Position numbers and translations under genes: made by a program. From Lysobacterales bacterium (GTDB lineage Bacteria > Pseudomonadota > Gammaproteobacteria > Xanthomonadales > Rhodanobacteraceae), in assembly GCA_014338185.1 (NCBI GenBank), contig QUBV01000002.1, positions 1-64,000 on the forward strand: DNA of 64,000 nucleotides. The letters are read 5' to 3'. The notes under the pieces were generated by a model. It was given only the letters and a program-made list of their open reading frames with translations, was not told the origin of the DNA and did no database searches. Of the stretch, positions 49,490-58,729 are shown one piece after another (position 1 is the first letter of the stretch; each line of letters opens with the position of its first letter).

Positions 49490-49715
49490 GGGCGCGCTCC
49501 GGTCGACGCGACCGGGGCGAGGGCCGCGCGGGAAGGATGGGGAGTGGTGCACGGGCGCAGCGCGCCGCGACGCAGGCGGATTTTGCCGCAACCGCGCGGG
49601 CGGCGAAAGCGCGCCGCGCCGCGCCCGGCCCGGTGCGCGGCGCCATGCGCGCTAGAATCACCGGTCCCGTCCGACCGCCACGCCCCGCGCGAGCACCCGT
49701 CCAGTCCGAATCCGC

Positions 49716-50585
49716 ATGCACGCCCTCGCCGACCGCAAGCAAGCCCACGAAGCCAACCGCCTGGCCAAACGCCTGCGCCACCAGGTCGGCCAGGCCATCG
49801 CCGACTTCAACATGATCGAGGACGGCGACCGCGTGATGGTGTGCCTGTCGGGCGGCAAGGACTCGTACACGCTGCTCGACATCCTGCGCAAGCTGCAGGC
49901 GCGCGCGCCGGTGCGCTTCGAGCTGTTCGCGGTGCACCTGGACCAGAAGCAGCCCGGTTACGACCCGACCATCCTGCCCGCCTACCTGCGCGGCATCGGC
50001 ATGCCGTTCGAGATCCTCGAACAGGACACCTACAGCGTGGTCAAGCGCGTGATCCCCGAGGGCAAGACCCAGTGCAGCCTGTGTTCGCGCCTGCGCCGCG
50101 GCTCGCTCTACACCTATGCGGCCGAGCGCGGCTTCACCAAGATCGCGCTCGGCCACCATCGCAACGACATCGTCGAGACGCTGTTCCTCAACCTGTTCCA
50201 TCAGGCCACGCTCAAGGCGATGCCGCCCAAGCTGCGCTCGGACGACGGCCGCAACGTGCTGATCCGCCCGCTCGCCTATTGCGCCGAGCACGACATCGCC
50301 GAGTACGCGCATGCGCAGGGCTTTCCGATCATGCCGTGCAACCTGTGCGGCTCGCAGGAAAACATGCAGCGCAAGACCATCAAGGCGATGCTGGCCGAAT
50401 GGGACGCAACGTTCCCCGGCCGCATCGAGACCATCTTCCGCGCGATCGGCAACGTCGCGCCCTCGCAACTGGCCGACCGCAACCTGTTCGACTTCGCCGG
50501 CCTGGGCGCCGGCGCGGGCGCGCGCGCCGACGCGCATGCCTGGCTCGCGGGCGAGCCCGCGCGCGAGGACGGGCCCTCCGCCTGA
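49716..50585 (+). CDS. ttcA: tRNA 2-thiocytidine(32) synthetase TtcA
   Basis: A 289-residue PP-loop enzyme that thiolates C32 of some tRNAs using ATP and an iron-sulfur cluster. PP-loop SGGKDS at residues 45-50. Cluster cysteines are at C120/C123 ([11 protein letters not shown]) and in PCNLCGSQ near 208-211. [16 protein letters not shown] is the conserved His-rich motif. Divergent from transketolase with about 225 bp between. Confidence 0.96.
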   Translation: MHALADRKQAHEANRLAKRLRHQVGQAIADFNMIEDGDRVMVCLSGGKDSYTLLDILRKLQARAPVRFELFAVHLDQKQPGYDPTILPAYLRGIGMPFEILEQDTYSVVKRVIPEGKTQCSLCSRLRRGSLYTYAAERGFTKIALGHHRNDIVETLFLNLFHQATLKAMPPKLRSDDGRNVLIRPLAYCAEHDIAEYAHAQGFPIMPCNLCGSQENMQRKTIKAMLAEWDATFPGRIETIFRAIGNVAPSQLADRNLFDFAGLGAGAGARADAHAWLAGEPAREDGPSA

Positions 50586-50697
50586 ACCCCGGTCGCAGCA
50601 CCTGCGACGCGCATGCGCTGCACTGCGGGTCGCGGCCGGCAGCGCGCACTTGCCGCAGCGACTTCCCTTCCTGGTTTTTTCATCGCCGGTTTCCGCC

Positions 50698-51615
50698 ATG
50701 TTCTTTCGCAATCTCACCCTGTTTCGTTTTCCGGCCAGCGTCAGCCGCGCGCTGGAATCGCTCGACGAGGATCTGGCGCAGCAGCGACTGCGCGAATGCG
50801 GGCCGCTGGAGCTGGCCACGCGCGGCTTCGTCTCGCCCTACGGCCGCAACCACGACGCGCTCGTGCATCGCAGCGGCGCGCACGCGCTGGTGACGGTGGG
50901 CAGCGAGGAACGTCTGCTGCCGGCGGTGGTGGTCGCCGAGGAACTGGCGGCGCGCATCGATGCGATCAACGCCAAGCAGGGCCGCCGTCCCGGTGCGCGG
51001 GAGCGCAAGCGGCTCAAGGAAGAGGTGATCTCGGAACTGCTGCCGCGCGCGTTCGTGCGCCCGTCGCGCCTGCACGCCTATCTCGACGGCAAGGACGGCT
51101 GGTGCGTGATCGACAGCGCCAGCCGCAAGGCGGCCGAGGACGTGGTGAGCGCGCTGCGCGATGCGCTGGGGCGTTTTCCGGCCACGCCGATGAGCTCGAC
51201 CGAATCGCCGCGCACGCTCATGACCCGGTGGCTCGCCGACGGCCGCCTGCCGCAGGGACTCACGCTGGGCGACGAGATCGAGCTGCGCGACCCCGCCGAG
51301 GCCGGCGCCGTGGTGCGCTGCCGGCGCCAGGAGCTTGAATCGGACGAGATCCGGGAGCATCTGAAGTCCGGCAAGCAGGTGTTCCAGCTCGGCCTGAACT
51401 TCGACGAACGCATCGGATTCGTGCTTGGCGAGGATCTGGTTGTACGCAAATTACGTTTTTTTGACGTAGTTACCGACACGTTGGACGAAGATAGCGCAGA
51501 GTCAGCCGAGGCCGAGCTCGCCGCGACCTTCGCCTTAATGAGCCTGGAACTGAACCGGCTGCTCGAACATCTGCAACAATGGTTTGGCATACCCCGACCG
51601 GGTGAATCCGACTGA
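50698..51615 (+). CDS. rdgC: Recombination-associated protein RdgC
   Basis: A 305-residue RdgC, a ring-shaped DNA-binding protein that inhibits RecA. It opens MFFRNLTLFRF, and conserved blocks are GFVSPYGRNHDALVH, LLPAVVVAEEL, LPRAFVRPSRLHAYLDG and the C-terminal LRFFDVVTD. The C-terminal bases are AT-richer, but the frame is intact and the length is normal. Confidence 0.95.
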   Translation: MFFRNLTLFRFPASVSRALESLDEDLAQQRLRECGPLELATRGFVSPYGRNHDALVHRSGAHALVTVGSEERLLPAVVVAEELAARIDAINAKQGRRPGARERKRLKEEVISELLPRAFVRPSRLHAYLDGKDGWCVIDSASRKAAEDVVSALRDALGRFPATPMSSTESPRTLMTRWLADGRLPQGLTLGDEIELRDPAEAGAVVRCRRQELESDEIREHLKSGKQVFQLGLNFDERIGFVLGEDLVVRKLRFFDVVTDTLDEDSAESAEAELAATFALMSLELNRLLEHLQQWFGIPRPGESD

Positions 51616-51645
51616 CGGAACCGGTGCGGCGGCGGAGAAAGACAC

Positions 51646-52401
51646 GTGGACAGCGCGCAGAACTACCTCGAACTCGACATCGCCGGCGGCGAGACGATCA
51701 AGGTGCTGCGCAAGAGCCATCCGCAGGCCCGTCGCCTGCGCCTGACCGTCACTCCCGGTGGCGCGCGCGTGACCTATCCCGAGGGCACCCATCCGGCGCA
51801 GATCGTCGCCTTCCTGCGCCGCCATGGCGAGTGGCTCGAACGCAAGCTCGACGAGCTGAGCCTGAGCGCGGCGCCACCGCCGCTCAAGCCCGGCGCGGCC
51901 ACGGTGATTCCGCTGCGCGGCGAGACCACGCGCCTGTCATGGCGCGATGGCGCCTGGCCGCGCATCGAACAGGTCGACGACCGGCTCGTGCTGACCTTGC
52001 CCGCGCCGCATGGCAAGTCGACGCTGCCCGCGGCGCGCGCGCTGCTGCGCTCGTTCCTCGAAGCGCAGATCCGCCGTGACGTCAGCCGCCATCTCGCGCG
52101 CTACTGCACCGAGCTCGGTCGCGCGCCGACCGGTGTCAAGCTGCGCCCGCTCAAGAGCCTGTGGGGCAGCCTCGACACGCGCGACCGGGTCACGCTCGAC
52201 CTCGCGCTCGCATTGGCACCGCCAGCGGCGCTGCGCTACGTGACCGTGCACGAGCTGTGCCACCTGCGCATCCGCAGCCACTCGCCGCGCTTCTGGGCGC
52301 TGGTGGAAACCCTGATGCCCGACTGGCACGAGCAGCGTGACTGGCTGCGCCTCAACGGCCAGGCGCTCAAGGCCGAATTGAACCGCCTGATCCAGGCCTG
52401 A
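51646..52401 (+). CDS. YgjP-like metallopeptidase domain protein (M48/DUF45)
   Basis: A 251-residue zincin. The zinc motif is HELCH in YVTVHELCHLRIRSHSPRFW with a downstream Glu in LMPDWHEQR. The N-terminal half resembles YgjP (KSHPQARRLRLTVTPGG). It starts at GTG 51646, preceded by a GGAGAAAG ribosome site, 30 bp after rdgC. Substrate unknown; the family is linked to DNA damage or SprT-like repair only by analogy. Confidence 0.85.
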   Translation: MDSAQNYLELDIAGGETIKVLRKSHPQARRLRLTVTPGGARVTYPEGTHPAQIVAFLRRHGEWLERKLDELSLSAAPPPLKPGAATVIPLRGETTRLSWRDGAWPRIEQVDDRLVLTLPAPHGKSTLPAARALLRSFLEAQIRRDVSRHLARYCTELGRAPTGVKLRPLKSLWGSLDTRDRVTLDLALALAPPAALRYVTVHELCHLRIRSHSPRFWALVETLMPDWHEQRDWLRLNGQALKAELNRLIQA

Positions 52402-52503
52402 GCGCGGGTGGCCGCGAGGCCCGCGGCCGGATCTTCGGGGGCGCGTGCGCAAGCGGTGCCACACTTGGGCGGTTGCGGCGCGCTGCGCGTTGCGGATGCG
52501 GGG

Positions 52504-52818
52504 ATGGCGATGATCGAATCGACCGGCGGCAGGTGGCGCAGCGCGAGCCGGCTGCTCGCGCTGGTGGTGGCCGCGCTGGCGGTGTGGTCGTACCTCGGCC
52601 TGATGCGCATCGATCCGCGCTGGACCCTGACCGCGCCGCGTGGCGGGCTGTTGTTGCTGGGCCTGACGCTGGCCGCCGCCAACGCGGCGGTGTGGTTCGC
52701 GGGCAGCGGCCATGCCAATGTGCGGCGGCGGATCGAGATCGGCATCGCGGGCTGGATCTGGCTCCTGGTGCAGGCGTTCGGCGGCTGGTACCTGCTGCTG
52801 CACTGGGGCGCCGACTGA
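52504..52818 (+). CDS. Small inner-membrane protein, unknown
   Basis: A protein of 104 residues (102 if it starts at the ATG at 52510) with three hydrophobic segments: LLALVVAALAVWSYLGLM, GLLLLGLTLAAANAAVWFA and IEIGIAGWIWLLVQAFGGWYLLL. No motif is recognised. Composition is resident-like. Confidence 0.6.
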   Translation: MAMIESTGGRWRSASRLLALVVAALAVWSYLGLMRIDPRWTLTAPRGGLLLLGLTLAAANAAVWFAGSGHANVRRRIEIGIAGWIWLLVQAFGGWYLLLHWGAD

Positions 52819-52993
52819 GTGCGTGAGAGTCTCGTATCTCACCGAGCGGACCAGGCGCCGCACTACACGATGTGACGCGCTCATCGGTCAGGAGACCAGC
52901 GCACGTTGCCATGTCCTTGCATCGCGGGGGGGAGTGATAGGCTCGCGATGGCATGTAAGTCCCGCATGTCCATCACACAAGGAGCAAGGTCTC

Positions 52994-53497
52994 ATGACGA
53001 CACTCAGGACGACACTCGTCGCGGCCACGGTGGCTGCTGCCGCAATGTTGCTGGGATTTTTTGGATCGAGCCCTGCGCGGGCCGCGAGTGACCACATAAC
53101 CGTTGAGTCGGCGCTGCAATCGGCTGCCTGCAACGGCAGCTGCATTGAGCTGCTTCGCACCCAGTCGCAGTTGTTCCTGCAAGTCCGCGATCCTGAGACC
53201 GGCCGCATCTTCAAGCTCGTGCCACTGGACCTTGGCGCGGAGGCGACCGTCGGCCCGCTGACCACTCAACCTCTCTCGCAGGGGTCCGATACCGCCAAGC
53301 GCAGTGTCGCCAATGGCGACGCAAGCGTGAAATCGGTACCGAATCCACCCATGGGTGGCACCGGGACTGTCCGCGAAACGGCACCGTTTTCGGATGACAA
53401 GGGCAACGGCGAGATCGAGATCACCTGCGTGTTCGTCGATCATCGCCTCCAGGACGTGGTCATCCAGAAGGTGTACTTCCGGTTGCGCCCCGCGTAA
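52994..53497 (+). CDS. Exported protein of unknown function
   Basis: A 167-residue protein. A signal peptide (LVAATVAAAAMLLGFFGSSPARAA) is followed by a mature domain with cysteines at ACNGSC (one close pair) and ITCVF. GGAGCAAGG precedes the ATG, and an extended -10 (TGATAGGCT, 52935-52943) lies upstream. The sequence is slightly less GC-rich than the flanks. No family recognised. Confidence 0.68.
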   Translation: MTTLRTTLVAATVAAAAMLLGFFGSSPARAASDHITVESALQSAACNGSCIELLRTQSQLFLQVRDPETGRIFKLVPLDLGAEATVGPLTTQPLSQGSDTAKRSVANGDASVKSVPNPPMGGTGTVRETAPFSDDKGNGEIEITCVFVDHRLQDVVIQKVYFRLRPA

Positions 53498-53520
53498 CGC
53501 GCGGCATTCGCGCGAGTCGA

Positions 53521-54387
53521 TCAGGCTTGCGCGGGCGCGGGCGGCACCGCGCGCAGCGCCGCCGCAACCGCGGCGGCATGCTCCAGATGCAGGTGGTGGT
53601 TGCCGGGAAGGCGCGCCACCTGCATGTCGGGCACGCGCGCGGCACGCGCATCCATCATCGCGGTGGGCAGGTAGTGGGTGGGCGGATCGGCCAGCACGAG
53701 GCACGCGGGCGCGCGGATGAGGGCCAGCATCGCCAGCACTTCTTCTTCGCTGTAGCGCTGCGGGCTGACCACGGTCAGGCGCGGATCACTCGACCATACC
53801 CAGCCGCCCGCGACCTCGCGCACACCGCGCGTGACGATCGCACGCGCTGCGGCTTCCGACAGGTCGTTGGCGGCGCACCGCGCCGCGATCGCCTGTTCCA
53901 GCGTCGCGTATACGCGCAGCGGTCGCCGCGCCGCGAACGCCGCGTGCTGGTCGAGCGCCTGGCGCAGGCGCGGCAACGCGTCATCGAGCGTGCTGGTCAG
54001 CGGGCCGAGTCCTTCGACCAGCAGCAGGCGCTCGACGCGTTCGGGGTAGATCGCCGCGAACTGGCCCGCGAGCGCGGCGCCGAGCGAGTGGCCGAGCAGG
54101 CTGGCGCGCTGCCAGCCCAGCGCATCGAGCGCGCCGCGCACATCGTCGAAGTAGTCGACGTAGTGGTACCACGCGCCCGGCGCGATGTGGCTGGACTGGC
54201 CGTGGCCACGCAGGTCGATCGCGACGAGGTGCCAGCGCTCGGCCAGCAGCGGCGCGAGCGCGGCGAAGCTGCCGGCATTGTCGAGCCAGCCATGCAGTGC
54301 GAGCAGCGGGGGCGCGGCCGGGTCGCCCCAGCGCAGGCCCGCAAGCACGCCATGGCCCAGTTCGAGCCGCAGTTCCTCAGCGACCAT
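53521..54387 (-). CDS. Alpha/beta hydrolase
   Basis: A 288-residue hydrolase. Oxyanion strand LLALHGWLDNAGSFA, Asp-containing VAIDLRGHGQSSH, nucleophile Ser in LLGHSLGAALAGQFA, catalytic Asp near LVLADPP, and His in LPGNHHLHLEH. Substrate unknown. Its start overlaps the end of hemH by 11 bp, so it is translated from the same message, but a link to haem synthesis is not shown. Confidence 0.88.
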   Translation of the reverse strand: MVAEELRLELGHGVLAGLRWGDPAAPPLLALHGWLDNAGSFAALAPLLAERWHLVAIDLRGHGQSSHIAPGAWYHYVDYFDDVRGALDALGWQRASLLGHSLGAALAGQFAAIYPERVERLLLVEGLGPLTSTLDDALPRLRQALDQHAAFAARRPLRVYATLEQAIAARCAANDLSEAAARAIVTRGVREVAGGWVWSSDPRLTVVSPQRYSEEEVLAMLALIRAPACLVLADPPTHYLPTAMMDARAARVPDMQVARLPGNHHLHLEHAAAVAAALRAVPPAPAQA

Positions 54388-55489
54388 CGCGCAGGCGTTC
54401 CTGGCGCAGTCGTGCCGCGCGTGCCTGCGCGGCGGCCGCGGCGCCGTCCCAATCCGGTGCGAACTCGGGCCAGCCGGCGCCATTGCGCAACACCAGGTCG
54501 AGCAGTGCGGCGACGTGATCGGCACTGTCGTTGAGCGCGGGAATGTATTCGAGGCGCTCGCCGCCCGCGTGCAGGAAGCGCGCATGGTTGGTCAGCGCGA
54601 TCTCTTCGAGCGTTTCCAGGCAATCCACCGCGAAGCCCGGGCACAACACCTGCACATGGCGCACGCCATCGTGTGGCAGCTCGGCCAGCAGCTCGTCGGT
54701 GTAGGGCTGCAGCCAGCGCGCGCGACCCACGCGCGACTGGAACGATACGAGCAGCGCGTCCTCGTCCAGGCCGAGCCGTTCACGCAGGCGCCGCGCGGTG
54801 GCCTGGCACTGGCAAAAGTACGGATCGCCGCGCTGCAGGTAGCTCGCCGGGGTGCCGTGGAACGACACCACGAGCCTGGCGGCGCGACCGTGGCGTTGCC
54901 AATGCGCCTCGACGCTGCGCGCGAGCGCCTCGATGTAGCGCGGCGCGACATGGTAGTCGGCGACGAAGCGCAGGTCCGGCAGCCAGCGCCAGCGCGCCAG
55001 CTCCGCACCCACCGCATCCATGACCGAGGCCGTGGTGGTGCCCGAATACTGCGGGAACAGCGGCAGCACCAGCAGCCGCCGTGCCCCGGCCTGGGCCAGT
55101 TCGCGCATCACCGCGCCGATCGCGGGCTGGCCGTAGCGCATCGCGTGGCGCACGAGGATCGGCCCGGGTCGCTGCGCCCGCAGCGCCGCCTGCAGCTTGC
55201 CGGTGAGCGCATCCATGCCCTGCGCGAGCGGCGAGCCTTGTTCGGTCCAGATACGGCGGTAGAGCTCGGCCGAGCGCGCCGGGCGCAGGCGCAGGATCAC
55301 GCCGTGCAGGATCGGCCACCACGCCCACCGCGGCCACTCGACGATGCGCGGATCGGCCAGGAACTGGGCCAGATAACGGCGCACGCCACGCGTGGTGGCG
55401 GCCGCGGGCGTGCCCAGGTTGACCAGCAGCACGGCGGCCGCGGCCTGCTCGCCGTGGCGGAAGCCGGACTGTCCTAGGTAACGCGGCAT
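54377..55489 (-). CDS. hemH: Ferrochelatase
   Basis: A 370-residue ferrochelatase that inserts Fe2+ into protoporphyrin IX. Conserved parts: VLLVNLGTPAAATTRGVRRYLAQFL, YGQPAI, LPLFPQYSGTTTASVMDA, SFHGTPASYLQRGDPY with the metal-binding His, and VLCPGFAVDCLETLEEI with the conserved Glu region. Complete. It is the second haem-pathway gene in the window besides the damaged hemB. Confidence 0.95.
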   Translation of the reverse strand: MPRYLGQSGFRHGEQAAAAVLLVNLGTPAAATTRGVRRYLAQFLADPRIVEWPRWAWWPILHGVILRLRPARSAELYRRIWTEQGSPLAQGMDALTGKLQAALRAQRPGPILVRHAMRYGQPAIGAVMRELAQAGARRLLVLPLFPQYSGTTTASVMDAVGAELARWRWLPDLRFVADYHVAPRYIEALARSVEAHWQRHGRAARLVVSFHGTPASYLQRGDPYFCQCQATARRLRERLGLDEDALLVSFQSRVGRARWLQPYTDELLAELPHDGVRHVQVLCPGFAVDCLETLEEIALTNHARFLHAGGERLEYIPALNDSADHVAALLDLVLRNGAGWPEFAPDWDGAAAAAQARAARLRQERLRDGR

Positions 55490-55644
55490 CGTCGGGAAGG
55501 GTCGTGCTCGGCAAGGGAAAGGGGGCCGGCGGCAGGCCCGGCCCGGCGGGTGCTGGCAATACGCCCCGGTTTTGCTGCTAGACTGGGCCCGCGACCGCGG
55601 ACCACCGTGGCGCAGACGATTACACATAACAATAACACGCCGCC

Positions 55645-56562
55645 ATGCGCGCATTGACCTGCTACATCGCAGCAGGACTGTTCGCCGTCGCCGCACCCTC
55701 CGCGGCGCGGGCGGCCGCGCTCGCCTACGGCGAGGCCTTCGACACGCTCTACCGCATCGAGCTGCCGACCCACACCGCAAGCGAAGTCGGCGTCGCCGGC
55801 CGCTATGGCGGCCAGACCATCGCCGGCATCAGTGGTCTCACCACGATGGGCGACGGCAGCCTGCTCGCGGTGGCCAGTTCGATCAAGGCGCTCGTGCGCA
55901 TCGATCCGGAAACCGGCGTGGCCACTCCGATTGGCCTGCTCGGCATCGACGGCGGCAGCGGCCAGTACGACGCGCTCGACCTGGGCATGACGGCCACTTG
56001 CGGCGGCGGGCTGTACCTGAGCTCGGGCGTGCTGCGCACGCTGTATTCGGTCGACCCCGACAGCGGCGCGGCCACGCGCATCGGCGATACCGGCGTCGCG
56101 ATCAGCGGCCTGGCCGAGCGCGCGGGCGAGCTGTACGGCGCGGGCGCCAAGGGCGACCACGCCCTGTACCGCATCAACCCGCGCTCGGGCGCCGCGACCA
56201 AGATCGGCGATTTCGGGCCGCAAGCCAGCAAGTGGATCAATTCGGTCGCATTGAGCTTCGATGAGCACGGCACACTGTGGGCCGCGCTCAACTACGTGCC
56301 GCCGCAAGGCGACAACACCCCGCTCGAGGACTGGAGCGACCTGGCCACGATCGACCCGGCCACGGGCAGGTTGCACATGGTCGGCGCGCTCACCGGGCCG
56401 GAGTCGTTGCGCAAGGTGGGCATGAAGGGCTTCACGGTCGGCCCCGCCCCGTGCACCAACCCGCTCGGCTCACTGGATTCGGCGCCGGTGGATGCGCCGT
56501 GGGCGCTGCTGCTGCTGGCGCTCGGGCTGGTCGGATTCGCCGCGCGCCGGCGCAGCGCCTGA
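55645..56562 (+). CDS. Exported protein with PEP-CTERM-like sorting tail
   Basis: A 305-residue protein with a signal peptide (CYIAAGLFAVAAPSAARAAAL). A beta-propeller-like body has repeated phrases such as IDPETGVATPIGLLG, VDPDSGAATRIGDTG, INPRSGAATKIGDFG and IDPATGRLHMVG. A three-part C-terminal tail follows: VDAPW, a hydrophobic stretch, then ARRR. This is the layout of protein-sorting signals such as PEP-CTERM or IPTL-CTERM, but the motif differs from the classic forms. No exosortase lies in this window. Function otherwise unknown. Confidence 0.75.
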   Translation: MRALTCYIAAGLFAVAAPSAARAAALAYGEAFDTLYRIELPTHTASEVGVAGRYGGQTIAGISGLTTMGDGSLLAVASSIKALVRIDPETGVATPIGLLGIDGGSGQYDALDLGMTATCGGGLYLSSGVLRTLYSVDPDSGAATRIGDTGVAISGLAERAGELYGAGAKGDHALYRINPRSGAATKIGDFGPQASKWINSVALSFDEHGTLWAALNYVPPQGDNTPLEDWSDLATIDPATGRLHMVGALTGPESLRKVGMKGFTVGPAPCTNPLGSLDSAPVDAPWALLLLALGLVGFAARRRSA

Positions 56563-56639
56563 GCCGGCCGCGACGCCGCTTCATGGCCCGCTCAGCGCGG
56601 CCTGCTAAGGTCGCGGCACACCCCTGTCCGGAGTCGATG

Positions 56640-57320
56640 ATGCGTCCCGTCCTGCTCGCCGTTGCCGCCACGCTGTCACTGCTGCTGTGCACATCCGCTC
56701 GCGCGGGCGAGGAACAGAACCAGCGTGCCGAGAATGCGGTGCGCGTGCTCAAGGAAATCATGCAGGCGCCCGACAAGGCACTGCCGCACGACCTGCTGCG
56801 CGAAGCCCACGCCATCGCCGTGGTGCCCGATGTGATCAAGGCCGGCCTCATCGTCGGTGGCCGCCATGGCAGCGGCCTCATCGCGGTCAAGACGCGCGAC
56901 GGCACCTGGTCCAACCCCGTGTTCGTGAGCATGACCGGCGGCAGCGTCGGCTTCCAGGCCGGCGTGTCATCGACCGACGTGGTGCTGGTGTTCCGCACCC
57001 AGCGCGGCGTGGAATCGATCGTGCACGGCAAGTTCACGCTCGGCGCCGATGCCTCGGCCGCGGCCGGCCCGGTCGGACGCACCGCGCAGGCCGCCACCGA
57101 TGCCCAGCTCAAGGCCGAGATCTACTCCTATTCGCGCGCACGCGGCCTGTTCGCGGGCGCGGCGCTGGACGGCACCGCGATCCGCATCGACAATGACGCC
57201 AACCAGGCCGTGTACGGCGAGGGCGTGACCGCGCGGCGCGTGTTCGATGGCGGGGTCACCCAGGTGCCCAATGCCGTGGTCGAGTTCCGCGACCTGCTCG
57301 AAGAGTACACTGCCAAGTAA
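56640..57320 (+). CDS. SYLF/YSC84-family lipid-binding protein
   Basis: A 226-residue exported protein. Signal peptide (LLAVAATLSLLLCTSARA). SYLF domain from about residue 50 with HAIAVVPDVIKAGLIVGGRHGSGLI, WSNPVFVSMTGGSVGFQAG, DVVLVFRT and the C-terminal YSYSRARGLFAGAALDGTAI. The family binds lipids, including in bacteria. An ATG three bases upstream is also possible. It precedes tatABC by about 35 bp on the same strand. Confidence 0.9.
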   Translation: MRPVLLAVAATLSLLLCTSARAGEEQNQRAENAVRVLKEIMQAPDKALPHDLLREAHAIAVVPDVIKAGLIVGGRHGSGLIAVKTRDGTWSNPVFVSMTGGSVGFQAGVSSTDVVLVFRTQRGVESIVHGKFTLGADASAAAGPVGRTAQAATDAQLKAEIYSYSRARGLFAGAALDGTAIRIDNDANQAVYGEGVTARRVFDGGVTQVPNAVVEFRDLLEEYTAK

Positions 57321-57356
57321 CCGGGCCTGTTCGCCCCACGAGAATCGGTGTCTGTC

Positions 57357-57593
57357 ATGGGCGGTTTCAGCATTTGGCATTGGCTAGTCCTGCTCGTCAT
57401 CATCGCGCTGGTGTTCGGCACCAAGAAGCTGCGCAATGTCGGCGAGGACCTCGGTGCCGCGATCAAGAGCTTCAAGAAGGGCATGCAGGACGAGGACAAG
57501 GCCGAGCAGGCTCGCCTCAAGGCCGATGCGCCGGCCGACGAGGCCACGATGCACAACAAGGCCGAGGCGCCCAGATCCGACCGCGCCGAATGA
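57357..57593 (+). CDS. tatA: Sec-independent translocase subunit TatA
   Basis: A 78-residue TatA: short N-terminal membrane helix ([22 protein letters not shown]), then the amphipathic helix with [20 protein letters not shown] and an acidic tail. It forms the pore-like oligomer moving folded twin-arginine substrates. First gene of tatABC. A GTG at 57348 is a possible alternative start. Confidence 0.96.
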   Translation: MGGFSIWHWLVLLVIIALVFGTKKLRNVGEDLGAAIKSFKKGMQDEDKAEQARLKADAPADEATMHNKAEAPRSDRAE

Positions 57594-57612
57594 GCGTGCA
57601 CGGCACGCTGCC

Positions 57613-57921
57613 ATGTTCGACATCGGCTTCAGTGAAATCGCGCTCGTCGGCGTCGTCGCGCTGATCGTGCTCGGTCCCGAGCGTTTGCCGCGCGTGGCGC
57701 GCACGGCCGGCGCGCTGGTGCGACGCGCGCGTTCGAGCTGGCTCAGCGTGCGCAACGAGATCGAGCGCGAGCTGGCCGCCGAGGATCTGCGCAAGTCGAT
57801 GCACGAGCTCAAGCAGGATGTCGCGGTGGATGCCGACCTGCGCCAGGCCGCACGCAGCGTCGAGACCGCGCTCAAGGATGCGGCCAACCTCGCGCCGGGC
57901 AACGACCACCGCCAGCCATGA
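57613..57921 (+). CDS. tatB: Sec-independent translocase subunit TatB
   Basis: A 102-residue TatB. It begins MFDIGFSEIALVGVVALIVLGPERLP, a diagnostic membrane helix with the Glu and GPERLP motif. An amphipathic helix and coiled tail follow. TatB works with TatC in substrate recognition. It overlaps tatC by 4 bp. Confidence 0.97.
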   Translation: MFDIGFSEIALVGVVALIVLGPERLPRVARTAGALVRRARSSWLSVRNEIERELAAEDLRKSMHELKQDVAVDADLRQAARSVETALKDAANLAPGNDHRQP

Positions 57922-58694
57922 GTGATGCCGGTCGCGATGACATCGACGACAGCCAGCAATCGCTGATTTCGCATCTGGTGGAATTGCGCGCACGCCTGCT
58001 CAAGGCGATCGCCGCGGTGCTGCTGCTGTTGCTGGCCTTGATCCCGTTCGCGAACAAGCTCTATGGCTGGCTCGCGCTGCCGCTGGTGAGCCACCTGCCG
58101 CAAGGCGGCGCGATGATCGCGACCGAGGTCGCCTCGCCGTTCTTCACCCCGCTCAAGCTGGCGTTCTGGGTCGCGCTGTTCATCGCGATGCCGGTCGTGC
58201 TGTACCAGCTGTGGGCGTTCGTCGCGCCCGGCCTGTACCGCCACGAAAAGCGCCTGGCGATGCCGCTGCTGGTGCTGTCGGTGTTGCTGTTCTACGTCGG
58301 TTGCGCGTTCGCGTACTTCTTCGTGCTGCCGGCGGTGTTTGCGTTCATGACCCACATCGCGCCCGCGGGCGTGGCGGTGATGCCCGACATCAACCATTAC
58401 CTGAGCTTCGTGCTCGGCCTGTTCTTCGCGTTCGGGCTGTGCTTCGAGGTGCCGGTGGTGCTGATCCTGCTGGTGGCGATGCATGCGGTCACGATCGAAC
58501 AACTGCGTTCGAGCCGGCGCTACATGATCGTGGCCGCGTTCGCGATCGCCGCCGTGCTCACGCCACCGGATGTGCTGTCGCAGGTCATGCTGGCGGTGCC
58601 GATGATCCTGCTCTACGAAGTCGGTATCGTCGGTGCGCGCCTGCTCACGCGCGGCGCCGCCACGACGCCGGATGCGCCGTCGGCGCCCGGCTGA
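57918..58694 (+). CDS. tatC: Sec-independent translocase subunit TatC
   Basis: A 258-residue six-helix membrane protein. It has LISHLVELRARLLK at the N-terminus, the periplasmic loop with ASPFFTPLKLAFWVALFIAMPVVLYQLWAFVAPGLY, EKR, FAFGLCFEVPVV with the conserved Glu, and LTPPDVLSQ. It binds the twin-arginine signal. Last gene of tatABC. Confidence 0.97.
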   Translation: MSDAGRDDIDDSQQSLISHLVELRARLLKAIAAVLLLLLALIPFANKLYGWLALPLVSHLPQGGAMIATEVASPFFTPLKLAFWVALFIAMPVVLYQLWAFVAPGLYRHEKRLAMPLLVLSVLLFYVGCAFAYFFVLPAVFAFMTHIAPAGVAVMPDINHYLSFVLGLFFAFGLCFEVPVVLILLVAMHAVTIEQLRSSRRYMIVAAFAIAAVLTPPDVLSQVMLAVPMILLYEVGIVGARLLTRGAATTPDAPSAPG

Positions 58695-58729
58695 ACGTCC
58701 GGCGGGCCGCTTCCCGGCTGCGGGCGCGC

